Origin: Microbaculum sp051390635
GTDB taxonomy: Bacteria > Pseudomonadota > Alphaproteobacteria > Rhizobiales > Tepidamorphaceae
NCBI RefSeq assembly: GCF_051390635.1
Contig: NZ_JBPODT010000001.1
Coordinates: forward strand, 186,001-250,000
Direction: 5' to 3'
DNA: 64,000 nt
Positions 17,262-26,817 of this stretch are shown piece after piece (within the stretch, counting starts at the first letter, position 1; the number at the start of each line of letters is the position of its first letter). Both the position numbers and the translations under genes were made by a program. The notes below the pieces were generated by a model. It was not told where the DNA came from, did no database searches, and worked only from the letters and a program-made list of their open reading frames with translations.

Positions 17262-18812
17262 ATGGCTGACATTACCCTGTCCGCTGGCGTGCGGCAGAAT
17301 CTCCTCTCGCTGCAGAAAACCGCCGACCTGATGGCCTCCACGCAGAACCGTCTTGCCACCGGCAAGAAGGTCAACTCGGCCCTCGACAACCCGACCAACT
17401 TCTTCACCTCGGCCTCGCTGCAGACCCGCGCTTCGGATCTGTCGGCCCTGCTCGACTCCATGTCGAACGGCGTGAAGACGCTGGAAGCCGCCGACAACGG
17501 CCTCACCTCGATCACCAAGAACCTCGAGTCGATGCAGTCGACCCTGCGTCAGGCGCGTCAGGACAAGTCGTTCAAGACCACGTCCTACTCGGTCGACCTG
17601 GGCGCCAACCCGGCCGGCACCGAGACCCTGTCGTTCTCCGGCGGTTCCGTCGGCGCGACGGCGGTCGACGTCGAACTGACCGAAGCCCAGGGCGTCTTCA
17701 CCGGCGCCGGTTTCGCCGCCCTCGACTTCGACAGCGCGGCTGACAACAGCTACGCCGGCACGCTCGACTTCGACGTTGCAGTTGACGGCGGTACGGCCCA
17801 GTCGATCTCGATCACCGCGGTCGACGCCGACACCCTCGCCATCACCGTCGACGGCGGTGCGGCGACCAACGTCGACGTTGCCGACGTCGAGGCCGTCACC
17901 TCGACGGAACTGGAGAGCGTGCTCAACGCGGGCTTCGCCGCCAACAACGTCGACATCACCGCCAGCACCGACGGCGGTGAGCTGGTGCTCACGTCCAACA
18001 CGGCCAGCAACGCCGGCACGGCCGCCGTTGCGGTGACGAATGTCGCCGAGACTCTGGCCGGTGCCAGCGACTCCGGTCTCGCCGGCGGCGCCGGCAGCCT
18101 CGGTGCGGTGACCGCCAAGTCGGTCGACCTGCTGGTCGATGAAATCAACGGCAACGCCGGCCTGACCGACAAGATCCGTGCGTCGAACGACAACGGCAAG
18201 CTGCGCATTGAGAACCAGTCGACTCAGGAGCTGACCGTGACCGGCGCTTCGGCGGGTGCCATCGTCGACGGCGGCTCCGGCACGGCGACGATCGGCGGCA
18301 ACGGTGTCCGGTCCGACCTGGCGACGCAGTTCAACCTGCTTCGCGACCAGCTCGACAAGCTGTCGGACGACTCCTCGTTCAACGGTGTCAACCTGCTGCG
18401 CGGCGACAACCTGAAGATCAACTTCAACGAGACCGGAACGTCGACGCTCAACATCCAGTCCAAGGATGGCGCGACGATCAACTCCGCCAATCTCGGCCTG
18501 ATGTCGGTCGAAGCCGCGGATCTGGACAGCGACGACAACATCGACGCGCTCCTGTCGACAGTGTCCGATGCTCTGAACACGATCCGTTCGCAGTCGTCGT
18601 CCTTCGGTTCGAACCTGTCGATGGTCGAGAACCGCCAGGACTTCTCCAAGTCGATGAAGAACACCCTGCAGACCGGCGCCGACAACCTGGTGCTGGCCGA
18701 TACCAACGAGGAAGGCGCCAACATGCTGGCCCTGCAGACCCGCCAGCAGCTCTCCTCGGTCGCTCTGTCCCTGGCCTCGCAGGCCGACCAGGCGGTGCTC
18801 CGCCTGTTCTGA
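17262..18812 (+). CDS. fliC: Flagellin 1
   Basis: This is a filament subunit of 516 residues. The conserved D0/D1 ends are present: the N-terminal QNLLSLQKTADLMASTQNRL with ATGKKVNSALDNP, and a C-terminal FNGVNLLRGDNLKINFNETG region followed by a helix ending LASQADQAVLRLF. The Ala/Thr/Asp-rich centre (about residues 120-330) is the variable surface domain. There is no signal peptide and no cysteine, as expected for type III export. AAAAGGA precedes the ATG. It is separated from a second flagellin (about 85-90% identical by eye) by a terminator, so the two form separate transcripts. FlbT and FlaF downstream likely regulate it. Confidence 0.95.
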   Translation: MADITLSAGVRQNLLSLQKTADLMASTQNRLATGKKVNSALDNPTNFFTSASLQTRASDLSALLDSMSNGVKTLEAADNGLTSITKNLESMQSTLRQARQDKSFKTTSYSVDLGANPAGTETLSFSGGSVGATAVDVELTEAQGVFTGAGFAALDFDSAADNSYAGTLDFDVAVDGGTAQSISITAVDADTLAITVDGGAATNVDVADVEAVTSTELESVLNAGFAANNVDITASTDGGELVLTSNTASNAGTAAVAVTNVAETLAGASDSGLAGGAGSLGAVTAKSVDLLVDEINGNAGLTDKIRASNDNGKLRIENQSTQELTVTGASAGAIVDGGSGTATIGGNGVRSDLATQFNLLRDQLDKLSDDSSFNGVNLLRGDNLKINFNETGTSTLNIQSKDGATINSANLGLMSVEAADLDSDDNIDALLSTVSDALNTIRSQSSSFGSNLSMVENRQDFSKSMKNTLQTGADNLVLADTNEEGANMLALQTRQQLSSVALSLASQADQAVLRLF

Positions 18813-18838
18813 TCCCTTCTCAGGGACGACCGTTACTG

Positions 18839-18869
18839 GCGGCGGGGCCTCGGCCCCGCCGCTTTTTTT
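18839..18869 (+). terminator. Intrinsic terminator after flagellin 1
   Basis: The 11-bp stem GCGGCGGGGCC pairs with GGCCCCGCCGC and is followed by seven T residues, 27 bp after the stop. It is a strong terminator, and a close relative follows flagellin 2. Confidence 0.9.
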
Positions 18870-18952
18870 ATGGCTTTTCCTTCCCCTGACTTCCCTTCTC
18901 CCGCGGTCCGACATCCGACCGGATAAGAACTTGTTAACCGTAATTCTTTACC

Positions 18953-18969
18953 AACCTCTACAAGAGGTT
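18953..18969. promoter_or_regulatory. Small palindrome upstream of flagellin 2
   Basis: AACCTCT, three bases, AGAGGTT, followed by AAC, lies about 80 bp upstream of flagellin 2. TTAACC also occurs at 18934. It could be an operator or a leader hairpin, and nothing comparable is seen before flagellin 1. Confidence 0.35.
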
Positions 18970-19049
18970 AACGCGCTGATTCCGGCCCCGAGGACACGAT
19001 CGGAGCCGCGCCCAGCGCTGACTATCGGTTGCGGGAAGAGGAATGAACG

Positions 19050-20600
19050 ATGTCTGACATTACCCTGTCCATGGGCGTGCGGCAGAACCTGCTCTCGCTG
19101 CAGAAAACCGCCGACCTGATGGCCACGACGCAGCACCGTCTCGCCACCGGCAAGAAGGTCAACTCGGCCCTCGACAACCCGACCAACTTCTTCACCTCGG
19201 CCTCGCTGCAGACCCGCGCCCGCGAACTGTCGGCACTGATCGATTCCATGTCGAACGGCGTGAAGACCCTGGAAGCCGCCGACAACGGCCTGACCTCGAT
19301 CACCAAGAACCTGGAGTCGATGCAGTCGACCCTGCGTCAGGCGCGCCAGGACAAGTCGTTCAAGACCATGTCCTACAATGTCGACCTGGGCGCCAGCCCG
19401 GCCGGCACCGAGACCCTGTCGCTCTCCGGCGGCGCGATCGGCGCGACGGCCGTCGATATCGACCTGACCGAAGCCCAGGGTGTCTTCACCGGCGCCGGCT
19501 TCGCCGCCCTCGACTTCGACAGCGCGGCTGACAACAGCTACGCCGGCACGCTCGACTTCGACGTTGCCGTCGACGGCGGTGCGGCCCAGTCGATCTCGAT
19601 CACCGCGGTCGACGCCGACACCCTCGCCATTACCATCGACGGCGGCGCGGCGACCAACGTCGATGTCGCCGACGTCGAGGCCGTCACGTCGACCGATCTG
19701 CAGAACGTGCTCAATGCGGGCTTCGTCGCCAACGGTGTCGACATCACCGCCAGCACGTCCGGCGGCGAGCTGGTGCTGACGTCCAACACGGCCAGTGACG
19801 CCGGCACGGCCGCGGTCGCGGTGACGAATGTCGCCGAGACCCTGGCCGGCGCCAGTGACTCCGGTCTCGCCGGCGGCGCCGGCAGCCTCGGCACGGTATC
19901 CGCCAAGTCGGTCGACCTGCTGGTCGACCAGATCAACGGCGACGCCAGCCTGAAGGACAAGATCCGCGCCTCCAACGACAACGGCAAGCTGCGCATCGAG
20001 AACCAGTCGACGCAGGAGCTGACCATCACCGGCGCTTCGGCGGGTGCCATCGTCGACGGCAACGCCGGCACCGCGACGATCGGCGGCAACGCGGTTCGGT
20101 CCGACCTCGCGACGCAGTTCAACCTGCTGCGCGACCAGCTCGACAAGCTGGCAGACGATTCCTCGTTCAACGGTGTCAACCTGCTGCGCGGCGACCACCT
20201 GAAGATCAACTTCAACGAGACCGGCACGTCGACGCTCAACATTCAGACCAAGGACGGCAAGGCCATCAGCTCGTTCAATCTGGGTCTGACGTCGATCGAT
20301 CCGGCCGATCTGGACAGCGACGCCGACATCGACGCCATCATCGCCAGTGTCAGCTCGGCGCTCGACGCGATCCGTTCGCAATCGTCCGCCCTCGGTTCCA
20401 ACCTGTCGATGGTCGAGAACCGGCAGGACTTCACCGACGCGATGAAGAACACGCTGCAGACCGGTGCCGACAACCTGGTGCTGGCCGACTCCAACGAGGA
20501 AGGCGCGAACATGCTGGCCCTGAAGACCCGCCAGGAGCTCTCCTCGGTCGCGCTGTCCCTGGCCTCCGAGGCTGACCAGGCGGTGCTCCGCCTGTTCTGA
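19050..20600 (+). CDS. fliC: Flagellin 2
   Basis: This second flagellin is exactly the same length (516 residues) as the gene 237 bp upstream and nearly identical through the central domain, including long shared DNA stretches in codons 140-215. Substitutions cluster at the N-terminus (A2S, A8M, N29H), in residues 220-310 and near the C-terminus, and are mostly conservative. The D0/D1 flagellin ends are intact, with no premature stop. GAAGAGGAA precedes the ATG. The upstream DNA is quite different from that of flagellin 1, so the copies may be expressed at different times or levels even though their products look interchangeable. Confidence 0.95.
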   Translation: MSDITLSMGVRQNLLSLQKTADLMATTQHRLATGKKVNSALDNPTNFFTSASLQTRARELSALIDSMSNGVKTLEAADNGLTSITKNLESMQSTLRQARQDKSFKTMSYNVDLGASPAGTETLSLSGGAIGATAVDIDLTEAQGVFTGAGFAALDFDSAADNSYAGTLDFDVAVDGGAAQSISITAVDADTLAITIDGGAATNVDVADVEAVTSTDLQNVLNAGFVANGVDITASTSGGELVLTSNTASDAGTAAVAVTNVAETLAGASDSGLAGGAGSLGTVSAKSVDLLVDQINGDASLKDKIRASNDNGKLRIENQSTQELTITGASAGAIVDGNAGTATIGGNAVRSDLATQFNLLRDQLDKLADDSSFNGVNLLRGDHLKINFNETGTSTLNIQTKDGKAISSFNLGLTSIDPADLDSDADIDAIIASVSSALDAIRSQSSALGSNLSMVENRQDFTDAMKNTLQTGADNLVLADSNEEGANMLALKTRQELSSVALSLASEADQAVLRLF

Positions 20601-20625
20601 CGCCGGCCCGGCTTTTCACGGTTGC

Positions 20626-20658
20626 GGCGGCGGGGCCTCGGTCCCGCCGTTTTCTTTT
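20626..20658 (+). terminator. Intrinsic terminator after flagellin 2
   Basis: GGCGGGGCC and GGTCCCGCC form a stem with one G-T pair, followed by GTTTTCTTTT. It is a diverged copy of the flagellin 1 terminator, consistent with duplication of the whole gene unit. Confidence 0.8.
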
Positions 20659-20713
20659 CGGGTAATCTGCAAAAGCGATTCTTCGCACCCGAAACAAAGC
20701 GCGAGGCACGACG

Positions 20714-21151
20714 ATGGCACTCAAGGTCGAGCTGAAGCCCGGCGAACGGTTTATTCTCGGCACCGCCGTGATCACCAATGGCGGCCAACGCTCCCGGCTA
20801 TATATCGAAGGCGACATCCCCATCCTGCGGGAAAAGGACATCCTGACGCCCGAATCGGCCGACACGCCGGCCAAGCGGATCTACCTTGCCGTACAGGTCA
20901 TGTACCTGGACGGAGAGACCCAGGCGCGCCACGACATCTACTTCGAACTGGTGAACGACGTGGTCCGGGCGGCACCAAGCACCCTGCCCTACGTGGACCG
21001 GATCAATAATCAGATCTTAACCGGATTTCTTTACAAAGCTCTTCGCGAAGCCAAGGCGCTAATCGAGTACGAAGAGGAACTACTGGAACATGCAAAATTC
21101 GGCGGCGCAGCTGTACGCCAGCACAGCCCAGAAAACGAGCAGCCCGCGTGA
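20714..21151 (+). CDS. flbT: Flagellin synthesis repressor FlbT
   Basis: FlbT binds the flagellin mRNA leader and blocks its translation or shortens its life until the hook is complete (known from Caulobacter). This 145-residue protein has the family N-terminus (LKVELKPGERFILGTAVITN) and an NGGQRSRLYIEGDIPILREKD region, with IYFELVNDVV further on. GAGG precedes the ATG. It follows flagellin 2 by 113 bp, and its 3' end overlaps flaF by 62 bp, so the two antagonistic regulators are translationally linked. Confidence 0.95.
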   Translation: MALKVELKPGERFILGTAVITNGGQRSRLYIEGDIPILREKDILTPESADTPAKRIYLAVQVMYLDGETQARHDIYFELVNDVVRAAPSTLPYVDRINNQILTGFLYKALREAKALIEYEEELLEHAKFGGAAVRQHSPENEQPA

Positions 21152-21458
21152 TCTCGAGGCAGACCTGCTCATAAAAGCCGCGGCAAAGCTCCAGCGTGTT
21201 TGCGACGATTGGCCGAACCGGAAGCCCGAGCTGGACGAGGCACTGACGTTCAACCGCCGCCTCTGGACAATCTTCGCCACCTCCGCCACGAAGCCGGAAA
21301 ACCCGCTTCCGCATCAGGTCAAGCAGAACATCGCCAATTTGTCGCTGTTCATCTTCAATCAGACCATCGATCTTCAGACCAACCCGCGCCCGGAAAAGGT
21401 GCCCTCGCTGATCTCGATCAACCGCGAGCTGGCCGCCGGACTGCGCGCCACGAGTTGA
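21090..21458 (+). CDS. flaF: Flagellin assembly/secretion factor FlaF
   Basis: FlaF is the alphaproteobacterial partner of FlbT and is needed for flagellin synthesis and secretion. The 122-residue protein starts MQNSAAQLYASTAQKTSSP and holds the typical LEADLLIKAAAKLQRV, FNRRLWTIFATSA and VKQNIANLSLFIFN segments. Its start lies within flbT, a large overlap for this compact locus. An intrinsic terminator closes the run 80 bp later. Confidence 0.94.
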   Translation: MQNSAAQLYASTAQKTSSPRDLEADLLIKAAAKLQRVCDDWPNRKPELDEALTFNRRLWTIFATSATKPENPLPHQVKQNIANLSLFIFNQTIDLQTNPRPEKVPSLISINRELAAGLRATS

Positions 21459-21538
21459 TACGGTCCCAGCCATAGGGGAGCTGTAGAATGCGCCGAAGTC
21501 GGGAAAATCGACGCTTTCCTTCTCCGAAGATCTATCGC

Positions 21539-21565
21539 AAGGCGGCCCTGGTGGCCGCCTTTTTC
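21539..21565 (+). terminator. Intrinsic terminator after flaF
   Basis: AAGGCGGCC pairs with GGCCGCCTT (loop of about five bases) and runs into TTTTTC. It also stands before the convergent flgL stop at 21630. Confidence 0.85.
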
Positions 21566-21629
21566 GTTTCGGAAGGCAGACGACGTCAGCGCTGCAAACG
21601 CGGCAGGACCCGCCGCTGAGACCCGGGCG

Positions 21630-23141
21630 TCAGAGGAAGTTGACGAGGCTGAGCTGCGACAGCACCGCGGTCGTCTGGTAGCTCGCCTCCAGCCGCGTCT
21701 GTAGCTGCAGGATCTTCACCGCCACCTCGTCGCGGTCGGCGACCTCCACCTCCGACAACAGCTGCACGGCCGTGGCCTTGGTCGCCGTATGGCGCTCATC
21801 GGCCTGTCCGGAGACGTACTGCGCCGTCGTGATCTCGGCATAGATGGCTTCGACTGTCTGTCGCTTGTCCGGGAACGACAGGTTGCTCACCACCCGGCTT
21901 GTCATCGCCGAGTAGCGCTCCCGCTCGACGTCGGGATTGTTTGGATCGAAGGTCTGCGCCGCGAGGACCGCGAGATTCTGGATCGTCCAGCGGAACGCCT
22001 CCTCGTTGCCGCGCGCGCCGTAGGCGACCGAGATGGATTCGTCGATCCTCGCGATCGCCGTCGAGCGCGAGTCGCTCGTCAGGTCGCCGTCGCCCACATA
22101 CCAGAACACGGTGTCGGCGGGCGTCCCGTCGCGCAGGGCCGTGGCCGTGTCGAACGGCGGGCCGTCGACGCGCTGCGGCGGGTTGGCGTCGTCCATGTTG
22201 AAGAAGTCGTCGGCCGCCGCGTAGCCGGACGCGGCCCGCAGCTCCGTGGCCGCCTCCGTCTCAAGGCTTGTAACGAGCGCGGCCTGGAAGTTCGCGGCCG
22301 TGGTGGTCTCGTCGGCGCCTATCTCGAACGTGCCGGGGTCCCCGCCCTCGCCGGCCGCGACGGCGGTAAGCTCGACGACCGTCTCCGTGCCATCCGGCAT
22401 GGATAGGGTCAGGCGCGCGGTCTCGCCGGCTTCGGGCAGCGTCGCGGAGAAGGACAGCGTCGCCTGCGGCGGCACGCCGGCCGGCCCCGTCGCCGTCGTC
22501 CCGGTCAGGGTCGTGGCGAGCTGAACGATCTTGAAGCCGAACGGACTGCCGTCGACGTCCTCGGAAATGGCGACGTCCGCGGCCGCGGGAACCGGCACGA
22601 CGAGACGGCCGAGCCCGTCGGCGCCCATATCGGCCTGCATCCGCTCCGACAGATGCTGCTTGAAGCCGGCGCGCGCGCCCGCGCCGTCCATGATCGCCGG
22701 CGTCGGCTCGACCGGTTCCGCATCGGTCCTGCGCCCCGCGAACAGGTAGCGGCCGCCGACCTCGGAACGCAGCAGCGACAGCGCCTCGTCCAGCGCCGCC
22801 TCGGCCCGCAGCTGGGTCGACGAGCGGTTTCCGTCCGTCAGGACATAATCCGGCACCATCGCGTCGGTACGGATCTCGCGGCCGATATTGCTGAAGCGGT
22901 CGATCGCCTGGGTCATCACATTCATGCGCAGCGAGATCGTCTGGATCGTCGACTTGTAGGCGTCGGTGATGGAGGTCCTTGACCGCATCGCGATGCTGAG
23001 CGTCCGGTCCGGCCCGAGCGTGCCGTAGGTCGCCGCCTTCTTTCCGGTGGCTAACTGGCGCTGCAGATCGAACAGTTTCTCGCGCGACTCGATGATGCCG
23101 CGCGTCCAGCCGAGAGACTTCGACAGGGGAGGAACGCTCAT
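21630..23141 (-). CDS. flgL: Hook-filament junction protein FlgL
   Basis: FlgL (HAP3) joins the hook to the filament. The 503-residue protein has the flagellin-like N-terminal helix (LFDLQRQLATGKKAATYGTLG) and the C-terminal helix containing LQLQTRLEASYQTTAVLSQL (residues near 480-500). It is much longer than enteric FlgL (about 317), because of an expanded variable domain containing beta-rich segments (ATLSFSATLPEAGETARLTL). No cysteine or signal peptide is present. It follows flgK by 5 bp in a flgE-flgK-flgL transcript. Confidence 0.92.
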   Translation of the reverse strand: MSVPPLSKSLGWTRGIIESREKLFDLQRQLATGKKAATYGTLGPDRTLSIAMRSRTSITDAYKSTIQTISLRMNVMTQAIDRFSNIGREIRTDAMVPDYVLTDGNRSSTQLRAEAALDEALSLLRSEVGGRYLFAGRRTDAEPVEPTPAIMDGAGARAGFKQHLSERMQADMGADGLGRLVVPVPAAADVAISEDVDGSPFGFKIVQLATTLTGTTATGPAGVPPQATLSFSATLPEAGETARLTLSMPDGTETVVELTAVAAGEGGDPGTFEIGADETTTAANFQAALVTSLETEAATELRAASGYAAADDFFNMDDANPPQRVDGPPFDTATALRDGTPADTVFWYVGDGDLTSDSRSTAIARIDESISVAYGARGNEEAFRWTIQNLAVLAAQTFDPNNPDVERERYSAMTSRVVSNLSFPDKRQTVEAIYAEITTAQYVSGQADERHTATKATAVQLLSEVEVADRDEVAVKILQLQTRLEASYQTTAVLSQLSLVNFL

Positions 23142-23146
23142 GCCGT

Positions 23147-25297
23147 CTACATCCTCATCAGAAGGTCCATCATCTCACGGAACGCCGTGATCAGACGGGT
23201 GTTGGCCTGATAGGCCGTCTGCAGCTCGATCAGATGGGCCATTTCCTGGTCGATATTGACGCCCGACCGCGAGGTGAACCGCTCCTCGAGCTGGGCAACC
23301 ACCGTTTCCTGGGCTTCGGCCGCCTGGCTGACGTCCTGCGACAGCGCGCCCTGATAGGAGATGATGCGCTGGACGAAACCGGAGACCGTGCCCGTATACG
23401 GCGTCGACCCCGCCACCTTCGTCTCCGCCGGGAACGTGATCTGCATCTGCGTGAGGCGCTGCAGCATGTCGAGCGGGCGCGACGGATCGCCGATCTCGAT
23501 CCCCGCGCCGTACTGGACCAGCTTCGTGTTGTCGGCCAGCAGCGCCGCGTTGACGGCGATGCGGCCGGCGAAACCGATCCGCTGGGGTGTTCCCTCCAGG
23601 CTCCCCGAATAGGGGTTGGTGCCGTCGACGAAGAGCGGGATCCCGAGCCCGTTGCCATCCAGCGACGTGTTCGTGATCGACGCGCCCACGGACGTGATGG
23701 CGGAGGTGTTGAAGGAGCCCTCGGAAAGCCCCGTCGCCGTCCCGACGGACGGATTGGAGAAGGTGATGGCGAAACCGTCGGCGGGGGTATCGCCGGTGAT
23801 GACGAGGTCGCCCGCGGTGATCGTCGCGCCGATGCCGGGAAGACCGTCCAGCCATTGCTGCAGGTCCTGCCCTGTCGTCGCCGGGCCGAAATTGAAGACG
23901 TTGTCGACGCCGTTGACATTGATCGTCAGCGCCTCGCCGTTTAGCCCGGCCAGGTTCAGCGTCGAGCCGTCGGCACCGTAGAGCGAGCCGGTCGAGCTCG
24001 CCGTCGCATCGCCGTCGTCCAGGAACCGCAGCACGTTGCCGCCCGGCGCCGAGACGTTGACCTGCGCGCCCAGCGCGGCGTTGAGCTGCGCCGCGACGGA
24101 CGCGTAGCCGCCGGAGAAGTCGACGCCGATGACGATGTCGTTGGGATCGGCCGTGACACTGCTGTCGATCGGCAGGCTCGCCGGGTCGTCGACCCGGATG
24201 ATCGTGTAGGTCTGCTCGACCCCGCCGGGCTCCGTCGCCAGCGTCAGGCTGACCCGGTCGCCGGACTGAATCCCGGTCAGGTCGACCTCGAAGCCGTTTT
24301 GGCTGCCCACCGTGGTCGCGGTGCCGTCGACGCTGCGCTCCGACAGCGAGCGCGCCAGGGCTTCGGCGAGAACGTCGAGCTGCGCCTGGGCATCGACCAG
24401 GAACTCGTCGCGCAGCTCCAGCAGCGCCGCGATCTTGCCCGAACGGATCTGCTTGTTCTCGATGAGATCGAGCACCGCGCCGTTCTGAGACACGATCCGG
24501 ATCGTGCCGGCGCCGCGCTCGGCCGGGTCGGCCGAGTAGAGCGACTGCGGCGTCATGGTGCCGCGCTGATCGAACTGCAGCTCCACGGGCAACAGGTCGA
24601 GCAGCATCGTGCCCGACTTCGTCATGATGCTGACGGTGCCGCGCTCGCGCTCCAGCACCTGGATGTCCATCAGCTCGCTGAGCTCGGAGATATAGCCGTC
24701 GCGGATGTCGAGCAGGTCCGCCGGCGGCGACTCGAGCTGGTCGCGGCTGCCGATATCCATGTTGATCTTGGCGATTTTGCCGAGCAGCTCGTTGGCCCGC
24801 TGCACCGCGTCGCCGATGCCGCGCTCGGTCTCCAGCCGCATCGCCTGGATGTCGGAAGACAACTGGTTCAGGTTGCCGGCGAGAACCTGAGCGTCGCGCA
24901 GCGCCTGCTCGCGCGCGATGAACGAATCCGGACTGGTCGACAGCGCCTCCATCGACGAGCGGAAGGTGTTGAAAAGCGTGTCGATCCCGTTCGCTGAGCC
25001 GGGCTCGCCCAGCATCAGGTCGAGCTGGTCGTAGTATTGCTTGAGGATGCGGACATACCCGGCGCCGCTGTTTTCCAGCCGCAACTGCCGCTGCACCAGC
25101 GAGTCCACGTCGCGCACGATGTCGCCGATGCGGATGCCCGTGACATTGCTGCCGACGACCATCGTCGAGCGTTCGAGCGTCTTGCGGGTATAGCCGGGGG
25201 TATCGGCGTTGGAGACGTTGCGCGAGACGACGTCGAGCCCGGCCTGTGTCACCCGCAGGCCCGAAAGCGCCGATCCGAGTACGCCGTAGAGACCCAT
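23147..25297 (-). CDS. flgK: Hook-filament junction protein FlgK
   Basis: FlgK (HAP1) is the first junction protein. The N-terminal rod/hook motif reads GLDVVSRNVSNADTPGYTRK and the C-terminus has the matching helix (ELQTAYQANTRLITAFREMM). The middle (residues about 330-600) is expanded and beta-rich, making 716 residues against about 547 in enterics. It starts 79 bp downstream of the flgE stop and ends 5 bp before flgL. Confidence 0.94.
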   Translation of the reverse strand: MGLYGVLGSALSGLRVTQAGLDVVSRNVSNADTPGYTRKTLERSTMVVGSNVTGIRIGDIVRDVDSLVQRQLRLENSGAGYVRILKQYYDQLDLMLGEPGSANGIDTLFNTFRSSMEALSTSPDSFIAREQALRDAQVLAGNLNQLSSDIQAMRLETERGIGDAVQRANELLGKIAKINMDIGSRDQLESPPADLLDIRDGYISELSELMDIQVLERERGTVSIMTKSGTMLLDLLPVELQFDQRGTMTPQSLYSADPAERGAGTIRIVSQNGAVLDLIENKQIRSGKIAALLELRDEFLVDAQAQLDVLAEALARSLSERSVDGTATTVGSQNGFEVDLTGIQSGDRVSLTLATEPGGVEQTYTIIRVDDPASLPIDSSVTADPNDIVIGVDFSGGYASVAAQLNAALGAQVNVSAPGGNVLRFLDDGDATASSTGSLYGADGSTLNLAGLNGEALTINVNGVDNVFNFGPATTGQDLQQWLDGLPGIGATITAGDLVITGDTPADGFAITFSNPSVGTATGLSEGSFNTSAITSVGASITNTSLDGNGLGIPLFVDGTNPYSGSLEGTPQRIGFAGRIAVNAALLADNTKLVQYGAGIEIGDPSRPLDMLQRLTQMQITFPAETKVAGSTPYTGTVSGFVQRIISYQGALSQDVSQAAEAQETVVAQLEERFTSRSGVNIDQEMAHLIELQTAYQANTRLITAFREMMDLLMRM

Positions 25298-25338
25298 TGT
25301 GCCTGCCGCCTCCTAGGGAACGATCACGGGGAACGATC

Positions 25339-25360
25339 GGGCCCGGCCGGTGCCGGGCCC
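25339..25360 (-). terminator. Hairpin between flgE and flgK
   Basis: GGGCCCGG and CCGGGCCC flank a short loop, and ATCACGGG and CCCGTGAT make a wider competing pairing. No T-run follows on the minus strand, so partial attenuation or mRNA stabilisation of the abundant flgE message is more likely than full termination. Confidence 0.5.
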
Positions 25361-25376
25361 GTGATTGCGATCCGCC

Positions 25377-26750
25377 TCAGCGGATCATGTTGAGCACTTC
25401 CTGGAGCATCTCGTTGCTGGTCGTGACGATGCGGGTTCCGGCCGCGTAGGCCTGCTGCGTGACGATCAGCTTGGTGAATTCGTCGGCGATGTCGGTATTC
25501 GAGCTTTCCACCGAGGCGCCGATGATCGAGCCCTGCGCCCCGAGGATCGCCGGGCCCGAGTCCTGGGTCACCGCATAGGTGCCGCCGTCCATTTTCTGCA
25601 GCCGGTTCTCGGCATTGAAGGACGCCAGCCGCACTTCGTAGAGATCGACGGTGCGGCCGTTGGTGTAGCTCGCCACGATGCGTCCCGCTTCCGAGATCGA
25701 CACCCCGACCAGCTCGCCGGCGGCATAGCCGTTCTGCCTGAGCTCCGTAACCTGCGCGTTGCCGTTGGAGTCGGCGAACTGGGTGATGCCGTTGACGCCG
25801 TGCTTGAGGGTGATGTCGCCCACGTTCACGCCGTTCACCGTCACGCCGGTCAGGTTCACCTGCGCGATATCGGGCGTGAGCTGGCCGGAGGAATTGAAGA
25901 CGTAGTCCTGTCCGACATTGAGCCAGGCGGTGTCGGTGCCGGTCGCGTTGGAATCCACCTGATAGAACAGGTTCCAGGTGTCCGAGCCGCCGCCGTTGGT
26001 GTTGTCGACCTTGGCCCAGCGCATCTGGATGTTCACCGGAGCGCCGGCGGAATCGTAGACGGTGATCGCGCTGCCCGAGATCGACTGGTCCAGGAAGGTC
26101 GAGACGTCCTGGCCCTGGATGAGCCCGTCGGCGCCCGCGGTCGGGTTGTTGTTGTAGTCGGCCGGATTCAGCAGCTCGCTGTCCGGGATGTCCGGATCCG
26201 CGGCGGTCGTCATCGGATAGGACGACAGGTTGGCGCGCAGGTCGATCTGCGACGTGGCCTGGGCCGGCAGGAAGTCGTTGGTGATGCGCACCGGTTCCGG
26301 CAGGCTACCGACGAGGTTGCCGGTCTGCGGGTCGACGCGGATCGCCTTCAGGTAGTTGCCCGCGCCGTTGACCAGGTAGCCGCTGCGGTCGAACTCGAAG
26401 TCGCCGCGGCGGGTGAAGTAGTCGACGCCGCCGAACACCGGGTTGCCGTCGGCCATGTCGGCGCGCTGCTCGACGATGAAGAAGCCGTCGCCGTTGATGC
26501 CCATGAAGGTCGGCACCTCGGCGGCACGGATGTCGCCCTGCACGTTGTTGGTCGCCCGGGTGAATACCTGAACGCCGCCGGCGAGCTGCTTGTAGTACGG
26601 GGAATCCGGCACCAGATCGGCGAACGTCGTCTCCGTCCGCTTGAAGCCGATCGTCTGCGAATTGGCGATGTTGCCGGACACGTGCTCGAGCGCGAATGAC
26701 TGCGCCTTCAGCCCCGACACCGCCGTTGCCAGCGCCCCATAGATACCCAT
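25377..26750 (-). CDS. flgE: Flagellar hook protein FlgE
   Basis: FlgE is the hook subunit. The start at 26750 was chosen because GGAGG lies eight bases upstream and it gives the canonical MGIYGALATAVSGLKAQSFA; an open frame to 26837 has no family match. The axial motif HVSGNIANSQTIGFKRTET, the central FlgE domain (VYDSAGAPVNIQMRWAKVD) and the C-terminal TKLIVTQQAYAAGTRIVTTS are all present in 457 residues. It heads a flgE-flgK-flgL group with its own sigma-54 promoter and upstream palindrome. Confidence 0.95.
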   Translation of the reverse strand: MGIYGALATAVSGLKAQSFALEHVSGNIANSQTIGFKRTETTFADLVPDSPYYKQLAGGVQVFTRATNNVQGDIRAAEVPTFMGINGDGFFIVEQRADMADGNPVFGGVDYFTRRGDFEFDRSGYLVNGAGNYLKAIRVDPQTGNLVGSLPEPVRITNDFLPAQATSQIDLRANLSSYPMTTAADPDIPDSELLNPADYNNNPTAGADGLIQGQDVSTFLDQSISGSAITVYDSAGAPVNIQMRWAKVDNTNGGGSDTWNLFYQVDSNATGTDTAWLNVGQDYVFNSSGQLTPDIAQVNLTGVTVNGVNVGDITLKHGVNGITQFADSNGNAQVTELRQNGYAAGELVGVSISEAGRIVASYTNGRTVDLYEVRLASFNAENRLQKMDGGTYAVTQDSGPAILGAQGSIIGASVESSNTDIADEFTKLIVTQQAYAAGTRIVTTSNEMLQEVLNMIR

Positions 26751-26817
26751 AGCTCGTTCCTCCGATGAAATACGCGGAGTTCGGCCCAACTGGCCGCACC
26801 CATCCGCTGGCACGGGC

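Noticed and set aside
18948..20381. A 477-residue open frame antisense to flagellin 2 (and a similar one opposite flagellin 1)
   Set aside because: Its product mirrors the repeated flagellin codons and resembles nothing known; the flagellin reading is unambiguous.
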